Assembly (NCBI GenBank): GCA_010032545.1 | Contig: RGPT01000017.1 | Location: 1 to 33,253 of the forward strand | DNA: 33,253 nucleotides | Direction: 5' to 3' | Source of the DNA: Alphaproteobacteria bacterium | GTDB lineage: Bacteria > Pseudomonadota > Alphaproteobacteria > Reyranellales > Reyranellaceae | Part shown: in pieces, positions 17,808-24,952 of the stretch | Layout of the letters: each line of letters opens with the position of its first letter | Numbering within the stretch: the stretch's first letter is position 1 | Made by a program: the position numbers and the translations under genes | The notes under the pieces: generated by a model | What the model was told of the DNA's origin: nothing | Database searches by the model: none | The model's input: only the letters and a program-made list of their open reading frames with translations

Positions 17808-17963
17808 TCATCTTGAGGAGCCCTTTTCCGTCGTCCTGAGCGGAGCCGCCCGCAGGGCGGCGCAGTCGAAGGACCTTTTTGGGATGGCCCGCCAGGGAAA
17901 AGAGGTCCTTCGACTGCGCTACGCTCCGCTTCAGGGCGGGGATTACCCCGCCCGAGACGACGG
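17808..17963. repeat. Nested REP-like palindrome (family B, with a family A half-site)
   Basis: Starts with a family A half-site TCATCTTGAGGAGCCC (17808-17823). Then comes a large palindrome: CCGTCGTC (17828-17835) with GACGACGG (17956-17963); CCTGAGCGGAGC (17835-17846) with GCTCCGCTTCAGG (17923-17935, one base offset); and a perfect 17-bp inner arm GCGCAGTCGAAGGACCT (17860-17876) with its complement at 17903-17919. The central loop is 17877-17902. It fills the space between the LLM gene and ubiD, both on the minus strand, and could fold in their shared transcript. Confidence 0.7.
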
Positions 17964-17968
17964 GAGGC

Positions 17969-19060
17969 TTAAGCCGCCTGCGCCGCCTTGACCGGTCCCC
18001 ACGACTTCAGCACCGGCAGCACCTCCTTGGCGAAGAGTTTCAGTCCGCGCTCGGAGACCTCGTAGGGCGTGCCGCCGAAGCGGAAGGCGACGTTCATCTC
18101 GAAGTCGCCCAGCAGTTCGCGGCGCGCCTCGAGGCCACGCAGGATCTTGTCCGGCGTGCCCCAGGACGCCGCCTGCATGAAGCCCGTGACGGCGCCGTCC
18201 AGGCCACCCTTGCGCGCGATCTCGGCCTTCTGCTGGTAGGAGTCATAGCCCTTCACCGTCTTGAAGTGCTCGCCCAGGAATTCGTAGTGATAAAAGTTGC
18301 TTTCGACGAACTTGCCCTGGTAGCGCCGCGCCTCGTCCTCGATCGTCGTGGCATCGGGGCCGCAGACGCAGAACTCGGTCAGCATGACGGTGGGCGGCGC
18401 GGTGCCGTGATACTTGCGGTGCAGCTCGCGACCCTTCTCGATCATCGGCGCCCGCATCTCCCACGGCCGGTCGGCGAACATCACGATATGGGCGCCGAGC
18501 TTGGCGGCCGAATCGATCGAGTCCTCGCTGGAGGCCACGGCGTAGATGCGCCCGTCGAAGGAGCGTTGCGGCCGCGGCCGGATTTCTATGCGCGGCTGCT
18601 TGTAGAAGGGACCGTTGCCTTCCATGAAGCCCGTCTTGAGCGCCTCGATGATCATGGGGGCGGCCTCGTCGAAGCGGCCGCGCGATTCGTCCATGCTGAG
18701 GCGGAAGGCCTCGAACTCGCGCCGGGCGAGGCCGCGGCCCATGCCGAGCCGGAGCCGGCCCTTGCTCAAGAGGTCGAGCACGGCGGCATTCTCGGCCACG
18801 CGCAGCGGATCGTGCCAGGGCAGGATCACGGCGGCGGTGCCGACGTCGATGTTCGGGCAGAGCGCCGCGAGATGGGTCATCAGCGCGAGGTTGTCGGGCA
18901 CGAACGAGTAGTCGTTGAAATGGTGCTCGGCCGACCACAGGCAGTCGAAGCCCGAGTCGGCGGCGATGCGCGCGAGGCGGATCTCCTCGTCCCAGACGCG
19001 CTGGTCGGTGCAGTTCTCCCAGCCGTAGCTGGCGAACACCATCATCATGCCGACGTCCAT
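17969..19060 (-). CDS. LLM class flavin-dependent oxidoreductase
   Basis: 363 residues from the ATG at 19060, preceded by GAGGAGGAAG. The luciferase-like fold is evident: the early MDVGMMMVFASYGWEN strand, GFDCLWSAEHHFNDYSFVPD (about residues 38-57), GTAAVILPWHDPLRVAENAA, and LSKGRLRLGMGRGLARREFEAF, the usual flavin-phosphate region, then RIYAVASSEDSIDSAAKLGA and VMFADRPWEM. It resembles the alkanal-monooxygenase/limonene-type group; the physiological substrate is unknown. It is not closely similar to the other LLM gene at 14801, which is of a different subgroup. It may share a transcript with ubiD downstream, although 192 bp of repeat lies between them. Confidence 0.92.
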   Translation of the reverse strand: MDVGMMMVFASYGWENCTDQRVWDEEIRLARIAADSGFDCLWSAEHHFNDYSFVPDNLALMTHLAALCPNIDVGTAAVILPWHDPLRVAENAAVLDLLSKGRLRLGMGRGLARREFEAFRLSMDESRGRFDEAAPMIIEALKTGFMEGNGPFYKQPRIEIRPRPQRSFDGRIYAVASSEDSIDSAAKLGAHIVMFADRPWEMRAPMIEKGRELHRKYHGTAPPTVMLTEFCVCGPDATTIEDEARRYQGKFVESNFYHYEFLGEHFKTVKGYDSYQQKAEIARKGGLDGAVTGFMQAASWGTPDKILRGLEARRELLGDFEMNVAFRFGGTPYEVSERGLKLFAKEVLPVLKSWGPVKAAQAA

Positions 19061-19156
19061 GGGACTTCCTCCTCGTTCGGTCTCTTCTGACGCTTCGGGA
19101 AATGCTTTCATGGGAAGGTGCTTCGTGTCATCCGGCATGGCATTCTGTCGTCTGGC

Positions 19157-19879
19157 ATGCGGAACGTAGCCTTCCCGAAGGAGTTCGAGGACCTGCTGAG
19201 CCGGGCCGGCCGGCGGGTTCTGGCGGGCACGCATCCCCTGTGCGGCGCGCTCGCCGATCCGCGCCTCCGCTTCCTCGCCCAGGACGATCTTTTGGACCGG
19301 ACCAAGGCCACGCGGCTGCGCCATGCCCTGGAAGACAACCTCGCCGACAAGCTCGAGGCGATCGAGAAGCCGATCCCGCCCGAGAGCATCTGGGGCATGC
19401 GCCACGACTACGGCGAGCGCCTGCCCAAGACCAGCCGCGCGCGCACCATCTATTTCGAAAGCCGGCGCGAGCCTGGCGTGAAGGTCGCGGAAAAGCTCGG
19501 GCTGGTGCGGATGATGCGCTCGCAAAGCTTCCGCGCCTTTGCCGAGGCGCTGGCCGGCCGCAAGCTCGCATCGGGATGGGGCCTCCAGGTGCTGCGCTAC
19601 GGGCCGGGCGACTATGCCGGGCCGCACAACGACCACCATCCCGAGAATAAAGACGCCAAGGGCGGCTATATCGACCTCCACCTCAGCCTGGCCACGCCGT
19701 CGGTGGCGCATCAATGGCTGGTCTACAGCCGCGCCGGCCATTTCAGCGAGATCGTGTCGGTGGCGAGGCCCGCGGCGGTGACGGCCTATCGCCTGCCGTT
19801 CTGGCACTACACCACGCCGCTGGTCGGCACGGCGAAGGCTGCGCGCTGGGTGCTGCTGGGGACGTTTCTCTACCGCTGA
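19157..19879 (+). CDS. 2OG-Fe(II) oxygenase-like protein
   Basis: 240 residues from the ATG at 19157; a GTG at 19118 would add 13 residues, and neither start has a convincing ribosome-binding site. The C-terminal half shows a double-stranded beta-helix dioxygenase pattern: GWGLQVLRYGPGDYAGPHND with H157-x-D159 as likely iron ligands, YIDLHLSLATPS, then AYRLPFWHYTTPL with H217 as the candidate distal ligand, and R230 in ARWVLLGTFLY as the candidate 2-oxoglutarate anchor. The N-terminal 140 residues, with a WGMRHDYGERLPKTSRARTIYFESRR-type stretch (79-104), do not match a domain I know. Targets could be protein, nucleic acid or metabolite. The 3' end overlaps the convergent CitE-like gene by 10 bases. 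Confidence 0.65.
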   Translation: MRNVAFPKEFEDLLSRAGRRVLAGTHPLCGALADPRLRFLAQDDLLDRTKATRLRHALEDNLADKLEAIEKPIPPESIWGMRHDYGERLPKTSRARTIYFESRREPGVKVAEKLGLVRMMRSQSFRAFAEALAGRKLASGWGLQVLRYGPGDYAGPHNDHHPENKDAKGGYIDLHLSLATPSVAHQWLVYSRAGHFSEIVSVARPAAVTAYRLPFWHYTTPLVGTAKAARWVLLGTFLYR

Positions 19880-20778
19880 TCGTCGCCGGATTTTGTCCAA
19901 CTCGCCGCCCGCGCGAGCAGGCGCCGCGCGCGGATGACCACCGGCAGGTCGATCATGCTGCCTTCGAAGGCGACGGCGCCTTCGCCGGCGGCCACGGCGG
20001 TGTCGAAGGCGGCCAACAGCCGGCGCGCCCGGTCGAGTTCGGCGGCGGAGGAGCCATATTCCTCGTTGATGATCGGCACGTGCGCCGGATGGATGCAGGC
20101 CGCGGTCGTGAAGCCCAGTGCGCGGCCGCGCCTGAGGCCCGCCCGGTAGGAGTCGAGATCGTCGATCTTGGCGAGCTGTCCCATGGATCCCATCGGCAGG
20201 ATGCCGGCGGCCCGGCAGGCGGCAAGGCCCTGCATGGCGAAGACATACATGCTGTCGGCCGAGGGGATGGCGCCGAGTTCGGTCGCCATGTCCTCGCCGC
20301 CCACGGACATGCCCGCCATGCGCGGCTCGGCGGCGATGGCGAAGAGGTGCGGCAGGGCGGCGGGCTCCTCGATCAGGACCAGGAAGCGGGTGTGGCCGAT
20401 CGGCATGCCGAGGGCGGTCTCGCGGTCCGTCACCAGTTCTGCCAGAAGGCGGACATGCTCCGGGCCCATGACCTTGGGCAGCATCAGGGCGGCGACGCCC
20501 GGCATGACGGCGGCGGCGATGTCGGGCACGGCGAGGTCGAGCGGGCGGTTGATGCGGACCACGACGTCGGCCCCGCGCCCCTCTGGACCCCTTTGGGCGA
20601 CTCGCGGCACGGCCGCGGCCACGGCGGCCCGCGCCGCCGGCTTGTTGGCCGGCACGATCGAGTCCTCGAGGTCGAGGATGATGGCGTCGGCGCCGCGAGT
20701 GTGGGCCTTGGCAACGAAGCGTTCGGCCAGCACCGGCACGAACAGCAGCGATCGCCAGGTGGGCAGGGGCTGGGTCAT
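19870..20778 (-). CDS. CitE-like CoA ester lyase (HpcH/HpaI aldolase family)
   Basis: 302 residues from the ATG at 20778, with GAGAGGAA about 9 bases upstream. The family signatures are in order: RSLLFVPVLAERFVAKA, ADAIILDLEDSIVPANKPAAR (metal-adjacent LEDS), DVVVRIN, ALMLPKVMGPEHVRLLAE, FLVLIEEPAALPHL (Glu pair), MSVGGEDMATELG and TAACIHPAHVPIINEEYG. Members cleave or hydrolyse CoA esters such as citramalyl-, malyl- or beta-methylmalyl-CoA. With no citDF genes nearby it is not citrate lyase; malyl/citramalyl-CoA lyase or thioesterase activity is more likely, but this is inference. The region upstream contains two plus-strand hairpins with T-runs. Confidence 0.88.
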   Translation of the reverse strand: MTQPLPTWRSLLFVPVLAERFVAKAHTRGADAIILDLEDSIVPANKPAARAAVAAAVPRVAQRGPEGRGADVVVRINRPLDLAVPDIAAAVMPGVAALMLPKVMGPEHVRLLAELVTDRETALGMPIGHTRFLVLIEEPAALPHLFAIAAEPRMAGMSVGGEDMATELGAIPSADSMYVFAMQGLAACRAAGILPMGSMGQLAKIDDLDSYRAGLRRGRALGFTTAACIHPAHVPIINEEYGSSAAELDRARRLLAAFDTAVAAGEGAVAFEGSMIDLPVVIRARRLLARAASWTKSGDDQR

Positions 20779-20813
20779 TCGGAGCGTTCCTCTCGGCGCA
20801 TGTGCTGGTACCG

Positions 20814-20832
20814 CCTGCATTTGCAGGTTTTT
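20814..20832 (+). terminator. Short intrinsic-terminator-like hairpin (orphan)
   Basis: CCTGC, loop ATTT, GCAGG, then TTTTT, read on the plus strand. No plus-strand gene ends nearby; the closest is the oxygenase gene ending at 19879. It lies antisense to the leader of the CitE-like gene. Confidence 0.4.
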
Positions 20833-20864
20833 CCAGGGCTTTGCTATTTTTTTGTCACGAGGGG

Positions 20865-20896
20865 AACGCCCGCAGAGAAATCCGGCGGGCGTTTTT
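20865..20896 (+). terminator. Intrinsic terminator on the plus strand (orphan)
   Basis: AACGCCCGC (20865-20873) pairs perfectly with GCGGGCGTT (20885-20893) and the T-run extends to 20896. An outer GTCAC/GTGAC pair (20854-20858, 20897-20901) could extend the stem. This is the best canonical terminator in the window, yet no plus-strand gene precedes it within about 1 kb. Confidence 0.6.
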
Positions 20897-21045
20897 GTGA
20901 CCCACTATTGTTGCCTGAATGGTCCACCCCGTCGATCGCTCCGGGGCTCCCATCGCAGCCGGGAGCGGGGCTCAGCGGCACGGTTTATCGGGGCGCGATC
21001 CGGCTTCCCGATCAAGGGGTTGAGGCCGCTTCGTGGCACAGGCAG

Positions 21046-21076
21046 CGGCACACCGCGTGGCACACGAGGTGTGCCG
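21046..21076 (-). terminator. Inverted repeat after creA, possible 3' hairpin
   Basis: CGGCACACC (21046-21054) and GGTGTGCCG (21068-21076) pair perfectly around 13 bases, and an alternative tighter hairpin GGCACAC-GAG-GTGTGCC (21059-21075) competes. It lies 13 bp after the creA stop, at the end of the ubiA-to-creA operon. There is no T-run. Confidence 0.4.
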
Positions 21077-21088
21077 CGAAACGGTCCA

Positions 21089-21544
21089 CTATTTGAGACC
21101 GACGGGCACCACGCTGATGGAATTCTGCGGGCTGCCCTCGATGATGCGGTCGGTGTAGCTGAGATAGACCAGCGCGCGGCGCTTGGCGTCCCAGAAGCGC
21201 ACCACCTGGGTGGTCTTGAAGATTAGCGAGGCGCGCTCGCTGAAGACCTCGTGCGGGCTCTTGAGCCTGTCGAGCGCGGCCGCGTCGATCGGCCCGGTCT
21301 GCCGGCACGAGATCGAGGCCTGGGCCGGATCTTCGGCGACGCCGAAGGCGCCCTTGAGGCCGCCGGTGCGGGCGCGGGCGATGTAGCAGGTGACGCCCGC
21401 CACATCGGGGTCGTCGAAGGCTTCTATGGCGATCTTGTCGTTGGGGCCGAGCCACTTGAAGCGGTAGCTGACGGCGCCGATCTCCTCGGCGAAGGCGGGA
21501 AGCGCCACCAGCAGGGCGAGCAGGCTAAGGATCGCACGAAACAT
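21089..21544 (-). CDS. creA: CreA family periplasmic protein
   Basis: 151 residues with a signal peptide (MFRAILSLLALLVALPAFA, cleaved before EE at 20). The mature protein matches E. coli CreA block by block from memory: EEIGAVSYRFKWLGPNDKI, IEAFDDPDVAGVTCYIARA, GGLKGAFGVAEDPAQASISC, IFKTTQVVRFWDAKRRALVY and IIEGSPQNSISVVPV. The two conserved Cys (TCYIA and ISCRQ) are present and could form a disulphide. CreA is widespread in proteobacteria and its function is unknown; no creB or creC regulator genes are nearby. It is the last gene of a minus-strand run, starting 1 bp after the DMT transporter stop, so it is almost certainly co-transcribed. Confidence 0.94.
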   Translation of the reverse strand: MFRAILSLLALLVALPAFAEEIGAVSYRFKWLGPNDKIAIEAFDDPDVAGVTCYIARARTGGLKGAFGVAEDPAQASISCRQTGPIDAAALDRLKSPHEVFSERASLIFKTTQVVRFWDAKRRALVYLSYTDRIIEGSPQNSISVVPVGLK

Positions 21545-21545
21545 G

Positions 21546-22466
21546 TCAGGCTCCTTTGACGGGCAGGCGTGTGGCCAGGAACAGGCCGGGCAGCACCAGC
21601 AGCGTGCCGATCAGATGGTACCACTGGGGCGTCTCGCCAAGGGCGGCCCAGGCCATCAGGCCGACGTAGAGTGGCCCGAGGTACATCGATACGCCAGTGA
21701 CCGAAGGCCCGAGTTCGCGGACGCAGAAGGCGAAGGCGCCATAGGCGCCGACGCCGGGGACGATGGCGAGCACGATCCAGGCGGCCCATGTTCGCCAGTC
21801 GGTGAAATCGGGGCCGTGCCAGAAGGCCGCTTCGCCCAGCGCAAAGGGCAGGAGCACCAGCGAGCCGGCCATGGAAATGGCGCAGAGCCTAGTCAGCGGA
21901 TCGAGTGCGCTCTGCCGGTGCTTGAGCAGGATCGAGTAGAGGCCCCAGCAGGCCGAAGCGGCGGCGATCCAGAGATCGCCCTCGCTGAAGCGGACGGACA
22001 GGAGATTGTCGAATCGACCCTTGGCGAAGACCGCGGCAACGCCTGCCAGGCAGAGCACGATGCCGGCGATGCGGGCCGCCGTCAGCCGCTCGCGATAGAG
22101 CAGGCGGCCGAGCACCACGATCAGGATCGGCGAGGCAGCATAGATCAGGCCGATGTTGAGGGCAGGTGTGGTCCGGCCGCCGATATAGACCCAGGCGCCA
22201 CAGATCCACATGCCCAACGCGCCCAGCATCAGCAGGTCGGGCCATTCGCGCGCCAGCGCACGCCGGTGGCGGGCCAGGCGGGGCCAGACGAAGGGCAGCA
22301 GGATCAGGGCGACCAGCAGCCAGCGGCCGAGGGCCAGGGCGTTGGGCGGCACGAAAGTGGCGTAGCGCGCCATCAGCATGTTGACGGCGAAGAAGGCCGG
22401 CGACAGGAACAGCAGCAGCCAGGCGAGATGACGACGGCTCAACGGACGGCGGCTGAGGGACGGCAC
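21546..22466 (-). CDS. DMT superfamily (EamA) transporter
   Basis: 306 residues from a GTG at 22466, with AAGG a few bases upstream; a TTG eight codons on (MSRRHLAW) is an alternative. About ten membrane segments in two EamA repeats are visible, for example LAWLLLFLSPAFFAVNMLMA, LLMLGALGMWICGAWVYIGG, IGLIYAASPILIVVLG, IAGIVLCLAGVAAVFA, then a second half with DLWIAAASACWGLYSILLKH and LGPLYVGLMAWAALGE. EamA proteins export amino acids, nucleosides or other metabolites; the substrate here is not predictable. It sits between the Cys-cluster protein gene (26 bp upstream) and creA (1 bp downstream) in the ubiA operon. Confidence 0.9.
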   Translation of the reverse strand: MPSLSRRPLSRRHLAWLLLFLSPAFFAVNMLMARYATFVPPNALALGRWLLVALILLPFVWPRLARHRRALAREWPDLLMLGALGMWICGAWVYIGGRTTPALNIGLIYAASPILIVVLGRLLYRERLTAARIAGIVLCLAGVAAVFAKGRFDNLLSVRFSEGDLWIAAASACWGLYSILLKHRQSALDPLTRLCAISMAGSLVLLPFALGEAAFWHGPDFTDWRTWAAWIVLAIVPGVGAYGAFAFCVRELGPSVTGVSMYLGPLYVGLMAWAALGETPQWYHLIGTLLVLPGLFLATRLPVKGA

Positions 22467-22492
22467 GGCGACCTTATTCGGGCGGTGCCGGG

Positions 22493-23245
22493 TCAGCTCG
22501 GACGAAGGCCTTCCTTGGGGACTTCGCCACCGGCTTCCTTGACCGCTTCACGATACTCTTTTTCGGAGGTGAAGGGCGCGGCCTTGGGGAAGTCCTTCTT
22601 GCGGCCCGGCCTGATCTCGCCGGTCGAGGGCGTCACGATCAGCAGCTCGCCCTTGCGGCCGAGCAGCGGGATCTCGCGCTTCCAGCGCGAATAGACGCGC
22701 CGCGCCGAGGCGGAGAAGTCGACGTAGGTTTCGAACTCACTGTTGTCCTTGAAGAACAGCGCCTCGTAGGTGGCGATGAATTCGCGGACGAACTTGGCGT
22801 CGACGATCTCGAGATTCGACATCATCCAGCAGCGGTCCTCGAACACCCAGTAGGTGCCGATGCCGACGAATTGCCGCTCGCGCGTGAGGTAGGGATAGAA
22901 GGGGAAGCCGCGGCAGGCGATGGTGCGGTTGTCGCGCTCGCAGTGCCTGGCGCCCTTGCAATGGATGGCCATGCAGTCGCTGGTGAGCTCGGCCACGATC
23001 TGCCGGGTCGAATAGTCGTACGGCTTGAACTTGGACCACAGGTCTGTGCGGGTCTTCAGCAGGTCGAACTCGACCTTGTGTACCACCGGCACGGCGTTCT
23101 GGGTGGAGCAGCAGACCGGCTCGCCGTCGTTCAACGGGGCGCACTTGCGGCCGCAATCGAAGCGCGAGACGGGCGCGTTGAAACCCTCGTAGAGGGTGGC
23201 GAAGTCGGCCGGCTTGATCTTGGATTTGGGAGACTTGGGAGGCAT
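22493..23245 (-). CDS. Cysteine-cluster protein (YkgJ-like), putative metal or Fe-S binding
   Basis: 250 residues. The first 140 contain nine cysteines: C31, C35, C45, C46, C91, C96, C102, C111 and C139 (DCGRKCAP, PVCCSTQ, SDCMAIHCKG, HCERDN, IACRGFPFYPY, DRCW). The CxxxC and CRGFPFYP patterns are those of YkgJ/CxxCxxCC-type clusters that bind zinc or an iron-sulphur cluster, though the spacing here is more spread than in standard YkgJ proteins. The C-terminal 110 residues are charged with no Cys. The ATG at 23245 lacks a good ribosome-binding site. It lies in the ubiA operon, 59 bp after the ETF-beta-type methyltransferase gene. Its role is unknown; a redox or metal-maturation function is only inferred from the ligands. 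Confidence 0.75.
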   Translation of the reverse strand: MPPKSPKSKIKPADFATLYEGFNAPVSRFDCGRKCAPLNDGEPVCCSTQNAVPVVHKVEFDLLKTRTDLWSKFKPYDYSTRQIVAELTSDCMAIHCKGARHCERDNRTIACRGFPFYPYLTRERQFVGIGTYWVFEDRCWMMSNLEIVDAKFVREFIATYEALFFKDNSEFETYVDFSASARRVYSRWKREIPLLGRKGELLIVTPSTGEIRPGRKKDFPKAAPFTSEKEYREAVKEAGGEVPKEGLRPS

Positions 23246-23304
23246 GTCGCGGCCGTTTAGCCCAATCCAGTGTGAAAGAACAGTGAAGGAATTCTTAAAG
23301 CTGC

Positions 23305-23976
23305 CTAGCTATGAGGCAGTACGCGCCAGACAACCGTCTCGCGCATGCCCCGGTTCTCGAGCTGGAGTGACGTCGGAATGTCGTAGCGCGCCCGTTCCTC
23401 GAGGCCCTGGGCGCTGAAGTAGTTGCGGCCGGGATCGCCCAGCAGGACCAGTCGGCCGAGCCTTGCGTGGCCGCGCAGCCAGGCCAGCGCCCGTACCGAC
23501 ATGTCGCGCTCGTAACAGACGTCACCCGCAATCACGACGTCGGCATCAGGGCGGCCCTCGGCGCCGGCCAGCCAGTCCTCGGCGCTGACGTCGAAAGCGA
23601 GGTTGTTGGCCTGTCCGTTGAGGCGGGCGGCCACCAGCGACAGCGCATCGATGTCGTTGGCGGTCACCGAGCGGGCGCCCGCGCGGACCGCCGCCATCGA
23701 GGACACACCGGAACCCGAGGCGAAATCGATCACGCGCTTGCCGCGGACCAGCCCTGGGTTGTCGAGCAGGTAGCGCGCGATCGCCTGGCCGCCCGGCCAG
23801 CAAAAGGCCCAGTAGGGCGGGTCGACGTTCTGCTCTTCCAGCCACGCCTCGGTCGCTTGCCAGATCGGCACGTATTCGGTGGCGAGCCAGAGCTTGAACT
23901 CCGGCACCATGACCGGCGTCTCGAGAGCGGTGTTGATGCGGATGAAGCCTTCCGGATCGGCTGGCAGGCGTGTCAT
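23305..23976 (-). CDS. Protein lysine methyltransferase, ETF-beta (METTL20)-type
   Basis: 223 residues from the ATG at 23976, which overlaps the ubiA stop in TGATG. This is a class I SAM methyltransferase of the METTL20/ETFBKMT group: it has the group-specific PPYWAFCWPGGQAIARYLLDN before motif I (given as span 53-73), motif I VIDFASGSGVSS (82-93), the acidic residue in TANDID (105-110), and VVIAGDVCYERDMS, where the catalytic D/N-type motif is expected. The bacterial homologue in Agrobacterium has been shown to methylate lysines of the ETF beta subunit. ETF passes electrons from acyl-CoA dehydrogenases through ETF-QO to ubiquinone, so translational coupling with ubiA is suggestive. Ribosomal-protein methyltransferase activity (PrmA-like) is the main alternative. 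Confidence 0.8.
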   Translation of the reverse strand: MTRLPADPEGFIRINTALETPVMVPEFKLWLATEYVPIWQATEAWLEEQNVDPPYWAFCWPGGQAIARYLLDNPGLVRGKRVIDFASGSGVSSMAAVRAGARSVTANDIDALSLVAARLNGQANNLAFDVSAEDWLAGAEGRPDADVVIAGDVCYERDMSVRALAWLRGHARLGRLVLLGDPGRNYFSAQGLEERARYDIPTSLQLENRGMRETVVWRVLPHS

Positions 23977-24905
23977 CAGCGCACGGCCAGATGGCCGGCA
24001 GCGATGGCTGCCAGCAGCAACCAGCCGACCAGCGCATTGGCCTTGAACTTGAACAGGCAATCGGCAGGATCGTTGGGCCGGAGCAGTACGATCTGCCAGA
24101 GGAAGTGCAGAGCGACAGCAGCCAGCAGCGCAAAATAGAAGGGCCCGAGCCCGGCCAGATGGCCGGCCAGTGTCCAGGCACCGAGAGCCAGCGCCGCGAA
24201 CAGCGTGAGCCAGCGCCGGGGCGCCGCTGCAAAGCGCCTTGCGGTCGAACGGACGCCAACTACCGCGTCGTCGCGCTGGTCCTGCATGGCGTAGATGGTG
24301 TCGTAGACCATCGTCCAGGCGACGCCGCCGACATACAGCATGACCGTGGCCCACGACAGCGTGCCGGTTACGGCGGCGAAGCCGACCAGCGCGCCCCAGT
24401 TGAACGCCAGACCCAGCACGACCTGCGGCCAGGACGTGAGGCGCTTCATGGTCGGATAAATGGCCACCAGGATCAGCGAGGCCAGCGCCACGCCGCCCGC
24501 GAACTTGTTCAGCTTGAAGAGGATGGCGACGCCCACCAGGCTCTGCAGCACGGTCCAGATCAGCGCATTGCGCAGCGTCACCTCGCCCGCCGGCAGCGGC
24601 CGGCCGCGCGTGCGCTCGACCTGGGCGTCGATCTTGCGGTCCACGATGTCATTCCAGGTGCAGCCGGCGCCGCGCATGGCGAGCGCGCCCAGTGCGAACA
24701 ACGCCATCCAGCCGACCAGGCGGCCCCATTGCGGTGCCAGACCGAGGGTGAGCGACCACCAGCACGGAAACAGCAGCAGCCACGTACCGATCGGCCGGTC
24801 CCAGCGCGACAGGCGGCCGTAGGGCCGGGCCCATGGCGGCAGGTAGCGGAGCGACCAATGGCGGTGGTTGATGTCGGTAAAGCCGGTTGTTCCGTCGGCG
24901 GTCAT
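23976..24905 (-). CDS. ubiA: 4-hydroxybenzoate polyprenyltransferase
   Basis: 309 residues from the ATG at 24905; another in-frame ATG at 24941 would add 12, and neither has a clear ribosome-binding site. UbiA attaches the polyprenyl tail to 4-hydroxybenzoate in the inner membrane, the step before UbiD. The two aspartate-rich Mg-diphosphate sites are present: NDIVDRKID (85-93, D86, D89, D93) followed by RTRGRPLPAG, and YDTIYAMQDQRDD in the second half. The RPIGTWLLLFPCWWSL and FKANALVGWLLLAAI membrane helices fit the family, with about eight to nine segments in all. It begins a minus-strand operon (ubiA, ETF-beta-type methyltransferase, Cys-cluster protein, DMT transporter, creA) and is divergent from rsmE with 47 bp between them. 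Confidence 0.95.
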   Translation of the reverse strand: MTADGTTGFTDINHRHWSLRYLPPWARPYGRLSRWDRPIGTWLLLFPCWWSLTLGLAPQWGRLVGWMALFALGALAMRGAGCTWNDIVDRKIDAQVERTRGRPLPAGEVTLRNALIWTVLQSLVGVAILFKLNKFAGGVALASLILVAIYPTMKRLTSWPQVVLGLAFNWGALVGFAAVTGTLSWATVMLYVGGVAWTMVYDTIYAMQDQRDDAVVGVRSTARRFAAAPRRWLTLFAALALGAWTLAGHLAGLGPFYFALLAAVALHFLWQIVLLRPNDPADCLFKFKANALVGWLLLAAIAAGHLAVR

Positions 24906-24952
24906 GGCGGCATCATGCAGCCATGAAGCGCAATGATCCATGAGGGAACTCG

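Larger units (their letters stand above)
20779..21088. other. 310-bp gene-free stretch rich in inverted repeats
   Basis: No convincing gene. From left to right it holds the CitE-like gene's ribosome-binding site; two plus-strand terminator-like hairpins (20814-20832 and 20865-20896); GCTCCC/GGGAGC arms around about 20949-20969; and a perfect CGGCACACC/GGTGTGCCG inverted repeat near the creA stop. The T-rich block at 20840-20853 is unusual for this genome. A promoter-like TTGCAG-(18)-TATTTT occurs at 20821-20850 on plus. Confidence 0.5.

Noticed and set aside
19061-19900. N-terminal extension of the LLM oxidoreductase gene
   Set aside because: The frame stays open upstream, but the ATG at 19060 has an excellent ribosome-binding site and is the normal family start; the extension is antisense to the oxygenase gene.
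19714-21096. Plus-strand open frame over the CitE-like gene and the following gap
   Set aside because: It is antisense to the CitE-like gene and continues through two terminator-like hairpins; no domain match.
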